From Mesorhizobium opportunistum WSM2075 (GTDB lineage Bacteria; Pseudomonadota; Alphaproteobacteria; Rhizobiales; Rhizobiaceae): 64,000 nucleotides of DNA. The number at the start of each line of letters is the position of its first letter. Position 1 is the stretch's first letter. Made by a program: the position numbers and the translations under genes. Location of the stretch: assembly GCF_000176035.2 (NCBI RefSeq), contig NC_015675.1, forward strand, positions 6,700,001 through 6,764,000, in the 5' to 3' direction. Under the pieces are notes generated by a model. It did not search any database and was not told the DNA's origin. It saw only the letters and a list, made by a program, of their open reading frames with translations. Of this stretch, positions 1 through 9,211 are shown piece by piece.

Positions 1-287
1 GTGAAAAGCTGCGAATGACAGGTCATGCAGACTTCGGTGGCCGGCAGACCCGCCGAAGACGAGGTTTCGACGCCGTTATGGCAATAGCGGCAGTCGATGC
101 CGAGCTGGCCGACATGATGCTTGTGGCTGAACGGCACCGGCTGCGCCACTGGCTCACCTACTCCCGTTACCAGGTCCGAACGGGGAAGGATGACCCCGAT
201 CGCGGCGGCGATCAGCAGAACTGCACAACTTCCCCAGATGACAAAGCGCGCGATGCCATTGGCGTTTTTCGAGAAGATCTGCGGCAT
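1..287 (-). CDS. Multihaem cytochrome c, ActA-like (5' part, runs off the window)
   Basis: The reverse strand reads from an ATG at 287 and is still open at base 1, so only the first 95 or so residues are present. A short basic start and a membrane segment (about residues 12-33) are followed by a HKHHVG stretch and two haem-binding motifs, CRYCH and CMTCH. This order matches the start of ActA, the pentahaem cytochrome of alternative complex III, which passes electrons from quinol to a periplasmic acceptor. A purine-rich GAGGGG sits just before the ATG. The family call rests on the first two motifs only. It would fit with the haem-copper oxidase block at 32.5-38.8 kb, but the rest of the complex would lie outside the window. 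Confidence 0.7.
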   Translation of the reverse strand, partial: MPQIFSKNANGIARFVIWGSCAVLLIAAAIGVILPRSDLVTGVGEPVAQPVPFSHKHHVGQLGIDCRYCHNGVETSSSAGLPATEVCMTCHSQLF

Positions 288-483
288 CCCCTCGCCGGTT
301 CTGCTGAAGGCAAACTCAGAGTTGACTACACCTAACGGTGCTTTCGCCACGAAAGTTCCGGAGCCATGCAGCAATCACAGAATGGTGACCGCCACGGCGG
401 CGAGTCGACAATTTAATCCGCAACCACAGCCGGTCGCGTGCGTTCGCCAGACATCACGATCTGTTTCACGCTGGAATAATGCC

Positions 484-2928
484 ATGACCAACATCGCTGC
501 CGACACCGCTCATCGTCCTGTGCGCCATCGCGGCGTCGCTTTCTGGTGGAGCGTTCTCGTCGGCATCCTATTGGTCATCCTCGGCCTCCTGATCGGGGGC
601 GGCGGCGCCTGGCTGATCGCGCTTGGCGGATCATGGTACTACCTTCCCGCCGGCATCGCGCTGCTGGTGGCAGGCATCCTGATGTTGGCTGGAAATCCGG
701 CCGGTATCTGGCTTTACCTGCTGACCTGGCTGGCCACGCTCGCCTGGGCTTGTTGGGAGGTGGGTCTCGACGGCTGGGCGCTGATGCCGCGTGTCTTGGC
801 TCCCACGATCATCCTTGTCTTCGTTCTGCTGGCCATGCCTGCTTTCCGCAACGGTGCAGGGCGAGGCAGCCGGAACGCAGCCTATGTAACGGGCTTGCTG
901 CTGCCGGTTATTGCAGCAGCGACGTTCGGCCTTTTCCACATCAGTGCCTTGGCGCAGTCACAACCTGCTCAACCGCCAACGACGTCCACCCCACCTGCAC
1001 CGGTATCAAAGGACACCGCGATCCATCAGCCAGGCAACGATTGGCCGGTCTATGGCGGCTCGGAACTTGGGACGCGCTATTCGCCGCTCAACCAGATCAC
1101 CGCCGCCAATGTCTCCAAGCTGACCCGCGCCTGGTCCTTCCACACCGGCGATATGCCGAACGGAGCCACCAAGGACCTCTACTCGCCGGAGAACACGCCG
1201 CTCGAGGTCGGCGGCCATCTCTATGCCTGTTCGGCCAAGGACATCATCGTTTCCGCCGATGCGCGCAACGGCAAGGAAGAATGGCGTTACGACCCGAAGG
1301 TGTCCGACAACGCCATACCCTACGGTGCGAGCTGCCGCGGCGTCGCCTATTTCTCCGTTCCAGGCGCGAAGGCCGATCAGGCCTGCGCCACCAGGATAAT
1401 TTTCGGCACGCTGGACGCGCGGTTGATCGCTATCGACGCCAAGACAGGGAAACCCTGCTCGGATTTCGGCCAGCAAGGCAGCGTCGACCTCAACCAGGGC
1501 ATCGGCGAGACGGTGCCCGGCTGGTACTCCGTCACCGCGCCGCCGACCATTGTGCGCGGCATCGCCGTCGTCGGCGCGCAGGTGAAGGACGGCCAGGCCG
1601 AGAACGCGCCTTCGGGCGTCGTTCGCGGCTATGACGCCACCACCGGCAAGCTCGCCTGGGCTTGGGACATGGGGCACCCCGATCGCACCGGCGCGCCGCC
1701 TCAGGGCGATACCTACACGCGCGGCACGCCGAATATGTGGACCGTCGCCGCCGCAGATCCGCAGCTCGGCTATGTCTACCTGCCGCTCGGCAACGCCGCC
1801 GTCGACTACTACGGCGTCGACCGCAAGGACTTCGAGAACCAGTTCAACTCGTCGATCGTCGCCATCGATGTCACGACCGGCAAGCCCGTCTGGCACTTTC
1901 AGACTGTGCATCACGATCTTTGGGACTACGACCTCGGCTCGCAGCCGACGCTGGTCGATTTCCCGGCCGTGACCGGCAAGCTCGCGGCCATCATCGTGCC
2001 AAGCAAGCAGGGCCAGATCTACATCCTCGACCGCAAGACCGGCAAGCCGCTCTTCCCGGTCGAGGAGCGCAAGGTACCCTCGGGCGGCGTCGAGCCGGAT
2101 AAGCTTTCCAAGACACAGCCCTATTCCGGCTACGCGCATCTCGACCAGCCGCCGCTCACCGAAAAGGATATGTGGGGCATGAGCCCGCTGGATCAGCTCT
2201 ACTGCCGTATCCAGTTCCATCGGGCCTTCTATCAGGGTGAGTACACGCCGCCGACGGTTGATCGTCCCTTCATCGAATATCCCGGCTACAATGGCGGTTC
2301 GGATTGGGGCAGCGTCGCCGTCGACACTGACAGCGGCTTGCTGGTCGCCAACTACAACGACATGCCGAACTACGATCAACTCATTCCGCGCGAGAAGGCG
2401 GACCAGATGGGCTTCAAGCCGATCGACAAAGGTGGCAGCCCGAAGAAAGTAAAGGACATCGGCGATCCGCAGGCCGGATCCCCATACGCCATCGCGGTAA
2501 ATGCCGGCTGGCGCCTTTCGACGGGCCTGCTCTGCTCGAAGCCGCCTTATGGTCATATCCGCGCCATCGATCTCAAGACCGGCAGAACGCTCTGGGACGA
2601 GCCGCTCGGCAGCGCAAACAACAACGGCCCATTCGGCATTCCGTCGATGCTGCCGCTCACCATCGGAACGCCCAACAATGGCGGCCCGCTGGTTACGGCC
2701 GGCGGCCTGATCTTCATCGCCGCGAGCACCGACAACAAGCTACGGGCGATCGATATCAAGACCGGCAAGACGGTGTGGCAGGCCGATCTTCCCGCCGGCG
2801 GCCAGACGACCCCAATGACTTATGAGGTCGATGGCAAGCAATACATCGTCATCGCGCCGGGCGGCCATCACTTCATGGAAACCAAGGTCGGCGACGAAGT
2901 CATTGCCTATGCTTTAGCTTCAGGATGA
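484..2928 (+). CDS. gcd: Membrane-bound PQQ-dependent glucose dehydrogenase
   Basis: An 814-residue quinoprotein. Residues 1-150 hold about five membrane segments. A proline- and threonine-rich linker follows, then a PQQ beta-propeller domain beginning near DWPVYGGSELGTRYSPL and running to the C-terminus, with repeated blade-type DxKTGK motifs. Length and architecture match membrane glucose dehydrogenases, which oxidise glucose to gluconolactone in the periplasm and reduce ubiquinone. The frame is open further upstream, but the upstream part is not membrane-protein-like, so the ATG at 484 is chosen. The 3' end overlaps the opposing gene at 2920-3120 by 9 bases. No EcfG-type box was found in front of it. 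PQQ synthesis genes are not in the window. Confidence 0.92.
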   Translation: MTNIAADTAHRPVRHRGVAFWWSVLVGILLVILGLLIGGGGAWLIALGGSWYYLPAGIALLVAGILMLAGNPAGIWLYLLTWLATLAWACWEVGLDGWALMPRVLAPTIILVFVLLAMPAFRNGAGRGSRNAAYVTGLLLPVIAAATFGLFHISALAQSQPAQPPTTSTPPAPVSKDTAIHQPGNDWPVYGGSELGTRYSPLNQITAANVSKLTRAWSFHTGDMPNGATKDLYSPENTPLEVGGHLYACSAKDIIVSADARNGKEEWRYDPKVSDNAIPYGASCRGVAYFSVPGAKADQACATRIIFGTLDARLIAIDAKTGKPCSDFGQQGSVDLNQGIGETVPGWYSVTAPPTIVRGIAVVGAQVKDGQAENAPSGVVRGYDATTGKLAWAWDMGHPDRTGAPPQGDTYTRGTPNMWTVAAADPQLGYVYLPLGNAAVDYYGVDRKDFENQFNSSIVAIDVTTGKPVWHFQTVHHDLWDYDLGSQPTLVDFPAVTGKLAAIIVPSKQGQIYILDRKTGKPLFPVEERKVPSGGVEPDKLSKTQPYSGYAHLDQPPLTEKDMWGMSPLDQLYCRIQFHRAFYQGEYTPPTVDRPFIEYPGYNGGSDWGSVAVDTDSGLLVANYNDMPNYDQLIPREKADQMGFKPIDKGGSPKKVKDIGDPQAGSPYAIAVNAGWRLSTGLLCSKPPYGHIRAIDLKTGRTLWDEPLGSANNNGPFGIPSMLPLTIGTPNNGGPLVTAGGLIFIAASTDNKLRAIDIKTGKTVWQADLPAGGQTTPMTYEVDGKQYIVIAPGGHHFMETKVGDEVIAYALASG

Positions 2929-3120
2929 GCGCTCTGGAGCCGCAGGCCCTACGAAACGCCTGGAGCCGTTACCTTGTCCGGCCGCCATGCGGTCTATTCC
3001 CTGCTCGATTTCCGTCGCGCCTCGCACGCTCCGGCGTCGGGCGAGGACATACATCCAGATCAAAATCAGGATCAGGAGAACGCCGGCGACAACCAGCATC
3101 CACATGCCGATGTGAAACAT
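2920..3120 (-). CDS. Small single-pass membrane protein
   Basis: A 66-residue protein starting MFHIGMWMLV, with one strongly hydrophobic segment (about residues 5-25) followed by a basic, cytoplasmic-type tail (ARRRSVRG). GGAGA lies 5-6 bases before the ATG at 3120. The frame is open upstream to 3228, but that extension has no good ribosome site. It is convergent with gcd and overlaps its last 9 bases. No family is recognised. The tail may keep the protein in the inner membrane with its C-terminus inside. Confidence 0.5.
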   Translation of the reverse strand: MFHIGMWMLVVAGVLLILILIWMYVLARRRSVRGATEIEQGIDRMAAGQGNGSRRFVGPAAPERSS

Positions 3121-3230
3121 GAACGTCTCCCTATCGTAGGATGCGCCTTGCGATCGGGTATCGGGTAAGGTCGCGCCTAGACGTTCAAACCAGCGCGGGA
3201 AAAACAGTTCCAATTCGAAAGGCGACAATC

Positions 3231-4325
3231 GTGCTCCGAGAAACAGCTTCCATCCTCATCGTTGGCGCCGGCCCGACGGGACTGACAGCGGCCTTGGAGC
3301 TTGCGCGGCGCGGCGTCCACCCTCGTATCATAGACAAGAAGGACGGCCCCACGCCGCTCAGCAAGGCCGTCGGCATCAGCGCGCATAGCCTGGACGTTCT
3401 CGAAGCCTCCGGGGTTAGCGGGAAGCTGCTCGCAAAGGGGCTCAAGGTCCGCCACGCGCATTTCCACACGGAGACGCGCGAGCTCGTCACAATCGACTTC
3501 TCGCTGCTGCCGCACCGCTACAATTTCCTGTTGTCGCTGCCGCAGCGCGATACGGAAAGGATCATGGCCGAGATGCTGGCGACATTCGGCATCGAGGTCG
3601 AATGGCGCACGCAACTGGTCGGCCTCACCCAGCAAGCCGACAAGGTCGAGGCTCGGATCACGCGAGGCGGCGAAGAGGAAAGGCACAGTTTCGACATCGC
3701 CTTCGGCGCCGACGGCGCCGACAGCTCGGTCCGCAAGGCCGTGGGCATCGAATTCGAGGGCTACACCCACAGGCGGCAATGGAGCATCACGGATGCGGAG
3801 ATCGCATCCTGGCCTTACGAGCCGGGAGCGGCGCAGGCTTTCCTCAATCGCAGCGGCGACATCGGCTTCATCATACCGATCGGCGACAACCGCTTTCGCG
3901 CGGTCTCGAACACGCCCGATGCGCTGGCGCATGTCCCGGGCAATTATCGCGTATCGCAGGTGCTGCGCACCGATCGTTTCCACATTCCGGCAAAGCAGGC
4001 GTCACGCTACCAGACCGCCCGCGTCTTCCTCGGCGGCGATGCCGCGCATGTCCACTCGCCTCTTGGCGCCCGCGGCATGAATCTCGGCATCGAGGATGCC
4101 GCCTCCTTTGCCCGGCGTTTCGGCGACGGCACGCTGGCTGGATATACCGATGAACGCCGGCCGGTAGGGCATCGCTGGATCGAGCTCAGCGAACGCATTC
4201 TGTCGACAGCGCAGTCGACCAACAGCTTCGTCCAGACGTTCCGCAACCTCGTTATGTGGACAATCGGGACGGTTCCCGTCCTGCAGCGACCGCTGCTCGA
4301 GCGCGTCGCGGGTCTGAAGGAGTAG
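3231..4325 (+). CDS. FAD-dependent aromatic-ring-hydroxylase-type monooxygenase
   Basis: A 364-residue flavoprotein of the PHBH/UbiH-like family. The ADP-binding motif GAGPTGLTAALELARRG is near residues 10-26, a DG motif (GADGADSSVRKAVG) is mid-protein, and the second FAD motif GGDAAHVHSPLGARGMNLG is near residue 265. The C-terminal thioredoxin-like domain of phenol hydroxylases is absent, so the protein is at the short end of the family. The GTG at 3231 places the FAD motif at the usual distance from the N-terminus, with AAAGG upstream. The substrate cannot be inferred. It stands alone, with remnant genes downstream on the other strand. Confidence 0.8.
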   Translation: MLRETASILIVGAGPTGLTAALELARRGVHPRIIDKKDGPTPLSKAVGISAHSLDVLEASGVSGKLLAKGLKVRHAHFHTETRELVTIDFSLLPHRYNFLLSLPQRDTERIMAEMLATFGIEVEWRTQLVGLTQQADKVEARITRGGEEERHSFDIAFGADGADSSVRKAVGIEFEGYTHRRQWSITDAEIASWPYEPGAAQAFLNRSGDIGFIIPIGDNRFRAVSNTPDALAHVPGNYRVSQVLRTDRFHIPAKQASRYQTARVFLGGDAAHVHSPLGARGMNLGIEDAASFARRFGDGTLAGYTDERRPVGHRWIELSERILSTAQSTNSFVQTFRNLVMWTIGTVPVLQRPLLERVAGLKE

Positions 4326-4337
4326 CAGGGCGCGCGG

Positions 4338-4412
4338 TCAACTGTCGTCTTTTGCGTTCTCCCAGGCAACGAGCAGAACACCGGCAAAGACGCAGACAAA
4401 GCCGATGAGGTG
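4338..4412 (-). pseudogene. Remnant of a multi-pass transporter C-terminus
   Basis: Reading leftwards, the last 24 or so codons before a TGA at 4338-4340 encode a hydrophobic segment (LIGFVCVFAGVLLVAWEN) that looks like the final helix of an EamA/DMT-type permease. It has no start and joins directly to an unrelated remnant at 4413. The family assignment is tentative because only one helix remains. Confidence 0.35.
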
Positions 4413-4661
4413 GCCTTGAACACCTCCTCGACCTTGGCCGAGGCGCCGCTCTTCGCGACGATCTTTCCGTCGGCGAGGTCGAATTCCTCGTTATGGGAAC
4501 CCGCCAGCGGACCGCCCTCGTCGGTCGCGGCGGCATAGAGCTTGGTTCGGATAGCGTCGCAGGCCTTGAGCACCGCCGAACACACGCTGGCCGTGGAGAT
4601 CGACCCGCCCGAAACCGGAGCCGGAGGCAGGCTGCTGTCGCCCATTTCAACGCAGGCGGCG
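4413..4661 (-). pseudogene. Remnant of a xanthine/aldehyde dehydrogenase molybdopterin subunit
   Basis: The reverse strand encodes EMGDSSLPPAPVSGGS followed by about 55 residues ending near KVEEVFKA. The first part closely matches the conserved GDSDLPPAPVSGGS stretch of the large molybdenum-binding subunit of xanthine dehydrogenase-type enzymes. Only about 80 of some 750 residues survive, with no start, and they are fused out of frame to remnants on both sides. It is therefore non-functional. Confidence 0.6.
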
Positions 4662-4952
4662 ACAGCAATTCGACCATCTCCGGGCCGATGGCCTCTATTG
4701 TCATCGAGGCCCAGCGCTCGTAGTAGCGCTTCCAAGTGCCGACGCCCTGCCCGGCCCTTGCCGCTGGGATGAAGCGGGTAAAGATCGTCTGGTCGGCCTT
4801 CTCTCGACCAGACTTACAATTCCCGGAAGCACCCTGGTGATCCAGGGCGTCGCCCATTCAGAGGGTTCGGCGAACAGTCTTTGCATATCCACGCAAACAT
4901 GCGCGCAGTGCTTGCCAAGCGACCCGTAGCTCAATCCTTGAGCCGCCATCAC
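4662..4952 (-). pseudogene. Remnant of an isochorismatase-family cysteine hydrolase
   Basis: From 4952 leftwards the frame gives GLSYGSLGKHCAHVCVDMQRLF and continues to VLPGIVSLVE. Near 4805 the match jumps to another frame, DQTIFTRFIPAARAGQG through GTWKRYYERWASMTIE to IGPEMVELL. Together these are the N-terminal half of isochorismatase-like hydrolases, including the catalytic Asp of CVDMQ. The frameshift and the loss of the C-terminal half (with the Cys nucleophile) make it a pseudogene. It ends abruptly at the dehydrogenase remnant, as expected for a deletion junction. Confidence 0.65.
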
Positions 4953-5167
4953 AATGCCCGGCGGATTCGACCCCGCCGCGGTGAAGCCAAGTAGGAAAGC
5001 GCATATTTCGACGAGCCGGAGCGGCGCCTGAGATTCAAGATCTGATCCTCTGAACGTTTGGACAAACGCGTTGCCTTGATGCCCGTTCCCTCGGAAACCA
5101 CATCTCGCGCCGAACGTTCAAACCGGATGAATACCATTGACCAGCCTCATCTCGACATGGAAGAGCG

Positions 5168-6175
5168 ATGGTAGGGGCATCCGGCGTCGAGTTTCCCTTG
5201 CCCTTGAGCACGCAGCCAATGGAAGCGCGCACCGCGGAGGCATTGCCGTGGGACGATGGCCCCTGGCAGTACGAACCGAAATGGGATGGCTTCCGCTGCC
5301 TAGCCTTCAAAGACGGCAAAACCGTCGACCTCAGGGCAAAATCCGGCAAACCGCTTGGCCGCTATTTTCCTGAACTGATCGCGGCCCTGAGTGCGCTCAC
5401 GGCAACCGAATTCGTTGCGGACGGCGAAATCGTGATCGAGGGGTATGCCTCTTTCGACGCGCTGCAGATGCGGCTTCATCCGGCGGAGAGTCGTATCCGC
5501 AAGCTCAGTCGGGAAACGCCCGCGCAACTGGTGCTCTTTGACATGCTCGCCGCCCCGGGCGGACAATCGCTGATCGAACTGCCCTTGCATGATCGGCGCG
5601 ATGCAGCTGAAGATTTCGTTGCCAAGGCCCGGTCCAAGGCTTTGCGCCTCTCGCCTGCAACCACCAGCCTTGCGACAGCCGACAGATGGCTGAAGGACGC
5701 CGGCAGCGGTTCCGTGGACGGTGTCGTAGCCAAGCGGCTCAATGATCCCTACAGGCCCGGCGAACGCGCGATGGTGAAGGTAAAACGGCTGCGGACGGCC
5801 GACTGCGTAGTCGGCGGGTTCCGCTATCTGACCGGCACGAGGCAAGTCGGGTCGCTGCTGCTTGGCCTCTACAACGAAAACGGGCAGCTCGATCATGTCG
5901 GCTTCACCTCAACCATCGCCAACGATGAACGCACCGCTCTGACCGAGAGGCTCGAAGAGCTGCGTGGCGGACTAGGTTTTACCGGCAAGGCGCCGGGCGG
6001 GCCGAGCCGCTGGAGCACGGAGCGCAGCGGGAAATGGGAACCGGTGCGGCCGGAACTGGTCGTCGAGGTCCGCTTCGACCATGTTACCAGTAAGCGTTTC
6101 CGGCATGGCACCAGGCTGCTGCGCTGGCGGCCGGACAAAGCACCGCACCAATGCACTTTCGAGCAGATCGCGTAG
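5168..6175 (+). CDS. ligC: ATP-dependent DNA ligase, LigC type
   Basis: A 335-residue single-polypeptide ligase. The nucleotidyltransferase motif I is EPKWDGFR (about residues 35-42), whose Lys would be adenylated. Other motifs include ADGEIVI, a VDGVVAKRL block and a VKVKR motif V. An OB-fold C-terminal part ends near FRHGTRLLRW. Length fits the LigC branch of bacterial ATP-dependent ligases, used in alternative end joining or gap repair, and is much shorter than LigD. GGAAGAG lies just before the ATG at 5168. No Ku, polymerase or nuclease gene is beside it. It is likely a standing DNA-repair function of a stress-tolerant cell. Confidence 0.88.
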   Translation: MVGASGVEFPLPLSTQPMEARTAEALPWDDGPWQYEPKWDGFRCLAFKDGKTVDLRAKSGKPLGRYFPELIAALSALTATEFVADGEIVIEGYASFDALQMRLHPAESRIRKLSRETPAQLVLFDMLAAPGGQSLIELPLHDRRDAAEDFVAKARSKALRLSPATTSLATADRWLKDAGSGSVDGVVAKRLNDPYRPGERAMVKVKRLRTADCVVGGFRYLTGTRQVGSLLLGLYNENGQLDHVGFTSTIANDERTALTERLEELRGGLGFTGKAPGGPSRWSTERSGKWEPVRPELVVEVRFDHVTSKRFRHGTRLLRWRPDKAPHQCTFEQIA

Positions 6176-6187
6176 CAGTGACTTTCC

Positions 6188-6212
6188 GGAACAATCCGCC
6201 GCCGGTGCGATT
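6188..6212 (+). promoter_or_regulatory. Possible EcfG-type promoter, imperfect -10
   Basis: GGAAC, 16 bases, then GATT. It obeys the looser GGAAC-N18-TT rule reported for RpoE2 of Sinorhizobium but lacks the GTT of the other sites here. It lies 36 bases before the gene at 6249. Confidence 0.35.
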
Positions 6213-6248
6213 TCTGAAAGAAGCAGTCATTGGATATTGGAGAACGAC

Positions 6249-6527
6249 ATGGACCCCCGCAACAAGCAGCGATCCCAAAAACAGGAAGAAACTGAAGCGC
6301 CGACCATCGAACAGCAGGATTGGGATTCCTTCGAAGGCAACAAGGTGCTTCCCGACAGCGTCGTCACCGAGAACGGCCCGGATCTGCGCGAGGCCGAACA
6401 GGCCCTGCCCGAGGAGGATGATGACAACCCCGATCAGGAAAGCGACGAGGCCCTGCCCGACGACGAGGAGGAACGTGTGCTGTCGCGCAACCCGTCCAAG
6501 GAAGGCAGCCGCTTCGACGAGGTGTAG
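6249..6527 (+). CDS. Small acidic, probably disordered protein
   Basis: A 92-residue protein with almost no hydrophobic residues and many Glu, Asp, Gln and Pro. The stretch EALPDDEEERVLSRNPSKEG near the C-terminus is closely echoed in the protein at 63742-63996 (EPLPDDEEELVTSQNPSRR). The start at 6249 follows a weak GGAGAA. A possible EcfG-type box is 36 bases upstream, and the next gene has a good one. No known domain is recognised. The composition suggests an intrinsically disordered protein, perhaps protective, but that is inference. Confidence 0.65.
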   Translation: MDPRNKQRSQKQEETEAPTIEQQDWDSFEGNKVLPDSVVTENGPDLREAEQALPEEDDDNPDQESDEALPDDEEERVLSRNPSKEGSRFDEV

Positions 6528-6624
6528 CTGACGGTCGGCCCGGCCGTGCCGATCCAAGCGCCTTCGCGCGGGTTGGCAGGTCATTGCGCGCGACCTGAAT
6601 GCGGCTGACAGATTCGCCGGCACC

Positions 6625-6649
6625 GGAACATGTTGGACCCGGACGAGTT
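6625..6649 (+). promoter_or_regulatory. EcfG-type promoter of the FdhF-like gene
   Basis: GGAAC-N16-AGTT. The -10 ends 33 bases before the ATG at 6683 and lies downstream of the alternative ATG at 6599, which argues for the later start. Confidence 0.6.
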
Positions 6650-6682
6650 GAAGATCAAAGTCATAACAAGCCGAGCTCCACC

Positions 6683-8989
6683 ATGAACCCGTCCACCACC
6701 GACCATGTTGAAATCCGCAAGTACAACCATCCAACCGGCGGATGGGGATCCCTCAAGTCGCTGATCCGCAAGGCGCGCGGCGAAGGTCTGCTGATGTCCG
6801 GCATCTGGAGCACGCTGCTCAAGCAGAACAAAGCCGATGGCTATATGTGCGTCTCTTGTTCGTGGGCGAAGCCCGCCGAGCCGCGGCCGTTCGAATTTTG
6901 CGAGAACGGCGCCAAGGCCACGATATGGGACCAGACGAAACGGCGCTGCGGCCCGGAGTTCTTCGCCGCGCATTCCGTCAACGAACTGCTCGACTGGCCT
7001 GATCACGATCTCGAAAAACAGGGTCGGCTGCTTGAGCCGATGCGTTACAACGAGGTCACCGACAAATATGAGCCAATAGCGTGGGAGACCGCGTTCCGCG
7101 ACATCGGCGCGGAACTCAACAGGCTCGATCCTAAATCCGTCGTCTTCTACACCTCGGGCCGGGCCTCGCTCGAAGCCTCGTTCATGTATCAGCTGTTCGC
7201 GCGCATCTATGGCTCGGGCAATCTGCCGGACTCGTCCAACATGTGCCACGAGTCGACCTCGGTCGGCCTGCCCGAGTCGATCGGCTCGCCGGTCGGCACG
7301 GTCCAGCTGGAGGATTTCAGCCATTGCGACCTGATGTTCTTCTTCGGCCACAACACCGGCGTCACCGCGCCGCGACTGCTCCATCCGATCGAGGAAGCAC
7401 GCCAGCGCGGCATACCTGTCATCACCTTCAACCCGCTACCGGAACGCGGCCTGAAGCGTTTTAAGAATCCACAGAACCCCGTCGAGATGCTTTCGCCTGG
7501 TGCGGGCACCAGGATGTCGAGCGACTTCTATCAGATTCGCGGTGGCGGCGACATTGCGGCCATAACCGGCATTGCGAAAGCAGTGCTGGCTCTTGATGAC
7601 GCCGCGAAACAGACCGGCGCCCCGCGCGTCCTCGACGTCGCCTTCATCGAAGAACACACGCATGGCTTCGAGGAGTTCGAGGCCTATCTACGCCGCACGC
7701 CATGGCAAAGGATCGAAGCCCGATCCGGCATTGCGCGCGCCGATCTCGAACATGTCGCCGACGTCTATAGTAAAGCCTCGGCGGTCATCGGCAATTACGG
7801 CATGGGCCTGACGCAGCACCGGCACGGGACCGAGAACGTCCATATGCTCTGCAACCTGCTCCTGATGCGCGGCAACGTCGGCAAGAAAGGAGCCGGCGTC
7901 TCCCCGCTTCGCGGTCACTCCAACGTTCAGGGCCAGCGAACCGTCGGCATCTCGGAGAAGCCTGAATTGGTCCCGCTCGACAAGTTCGCCGAATTCTACA
8001 AGTTCGAGCCGCCGCGCGAGAAAGGACGCGACACTGTGGAAACATGCGAAGGCGTGATCGACGGGTCGGTGAAGGCCTTTATCGGACTGGGCGGAAATTT
8101 CGTGCGGGCCGTTCCCGAAACAGGGCTGGTCGAAGATGCGTGGCGGCACTTGAGATTGCATGTCCAGATCGCAACAAAGCTCAACCGCAGCCACCTGATA
8201 CCGGGAGCCGTCACCTATTTGCTGCCTTGTCTCTCGCGGATCGAGAAGGACGTGCAGAAGAGCGGCGAGCAGCACGTCTCCATGGAGGATTCCACGGCCT
8301 GCATCCACGGCTCCTTCGGCTCCCGGCCGCCGGTCGGACCCAACCTGCTCTCCGAGCCGCGCATCGTCGCCGAGCTCGCGAAGGCGACGGTGGCGGCAAA
8401 GAGCTCGATACCATGGGATGAATGGGTGGCTGACTATTCGCGCGTGAGGGACGAGATCGAACGTTGCTACCCCGATCACTTCAAGGACTTCAACAAACGC
8501 TTCCTGGCGCCCGGCGGATTTCACCGAGACATAAAGGCCTCGAAGCGAGTGTGGCAGACACCGAACAAGAAGGCCAACTTCAAGCCGCCGACGATGCTGG
8601 AGACGGATCCGGATATCGACGTGTCGCGAGCGGACGTACTGACGCTGATCACCGTCCGTTCCAACGATCAGTTCAACACGACGATTTACGGCTATCGCGA
8701 CCGGCTGCGCGGCATCGACGGAACACGCATGGTGCTAATGATGAACGAAGACGATATCCGGCGGATGGGCCTTAGCGACGGACAGGAGATCGATCTGGAA
8801 TCCGCCGCGGGCGACAGTGTCGAGCGCCGTGTGCGCGGACTGCGGGTCATTCCCTATCCAATTCCGCGCGGTGACTGCGCCGGCTATTACCCTGAGCTTA
8901 ATCCGCTCATTCCGCTATGGCACCGGGCCGAAAAGGCACATGTGCCGGCGGCAAAGTCGGTGCCGGTGCGCGTGGTGATGCCTGGATGA
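6683..8989 (+). CDS. FdhF/YdeP-family molybdopterin oxidoreductase
   Basis: A 768-residue protein of the molybdopterin oxidoreductase superfamily, closest in layout to the YdeP group of formate-dehydrogenase-like proteins. A CVSC pair at residues 56-59, with flanking sequence, marks the degenerate iron-sulfur region of this group. The central part carries MCHESTSVGLPESIG and FFGHNTG molybdopterin-binding segments, and RSNDQFNTTIYGYRDRLRG starts the C-terminal cofactor domain. No twin-arginine signal is seen, so it is probably cytoplasmic. YdeP itself is linked to acid resistance; the reaction is unknown. The start at 6683 is preferred over 6599 because an EcfG-type promoter lies between them. 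Confidence 0.85.
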   Translation: MNPSTTDHVEIRKYNHPTGGWGSLKSLIRKARGEGLLMSGIWSTLLKQNKADGYMCVSCSWAKPAEPRPFEFCENGAKATIWDQTKRRCGPEFFAAHSVNELLDWPDHDLEKQGRLLEPMRYNEVTDKYEPIAWETAFRDIGAELNRLDPKSVVFYTSGRASLEASFMYQLFARIYGSGNLPDSSNMCHESTSVGLPESIGSPVGTVQLEDFSHCDLMFFFGHNTGVTAPRLLHPIEEARQRGIPVITFNPLPERGLKRFKNPQNPVEMLSPGAGTRMSSDFYQIRGGGDIAAITGIAKAVLALDDAAKQTGAPRVLDVAFIEEHTHGFEEFEAYLRRTPWQRIEARSGIARADLEHVADVYSKASAVIGNYGMGLTQHRHGTENVHMLCNLLLMRGNVGKKGAGVSPLRGHSNVQGQRTVGISEKPELVPLDKFAEFYKFEPPREKGRDTVETCEGVIDGSVKAFIGLGGNFVRAVPETGLVEDAWRHLRLHVQIATKLNRSHLIPGAVTYLLPCLSRIEKDVQKSGEQHVSMEDSTACIHGSFGSRPPVGPNLLSEPRIVAELAKATVAAKSSIPWDEWVADYSRVRDEIERCYPDHFKDFNKRFLAPGGFHRDIKASKRVWQTPNKKANFKPPTMLETDPDIDVSRADVLTLITVRSNDQFNTTIYGYRDRLRGIDGTRMVLMMNEDDIRRMGLSDGQEIDLESAAGDSVERRVRGLRVIPYPIPRGDCAGYYPELNPLIPLWHRAEKAHVPAAKSVPVRVVMPG

Positions 8990-9211
8990 CGCTGAAGCAC
9001 TACACCTCCGGCCCGACCTGCGAGTTTGGTTTCTCTGGCAGAACCCATCTCCGCCGAGAGCGGTCTTTGCCAATCGAGCTGGGAAATTTCACGGAAACAC
9101 GGGCCTAGTGGCAGGCCAGAACCTCAGAACTGCGTCGGGTCATCAGTGGCCCAGGTCAGGTGTTGGAATCAACACGATGCGATGCCGGCGGGACTTTCCA
9201 TTCGCGCCACG

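Noticed and set aside
121..483. Extended N-terminus of the gcd frame
   Set aside because: Not membrane-like, no ribosome site, and it runs over the opposing cytochrome gene.
1006..2556. A 516-codon open frame opposite gcd
   Set aside because: It is the antisense shadow of a GC-rich gene; its product is Arg/Asp/Val-rich and has no domain, while the plus strand encodes a complete glucose dehydrogenase.
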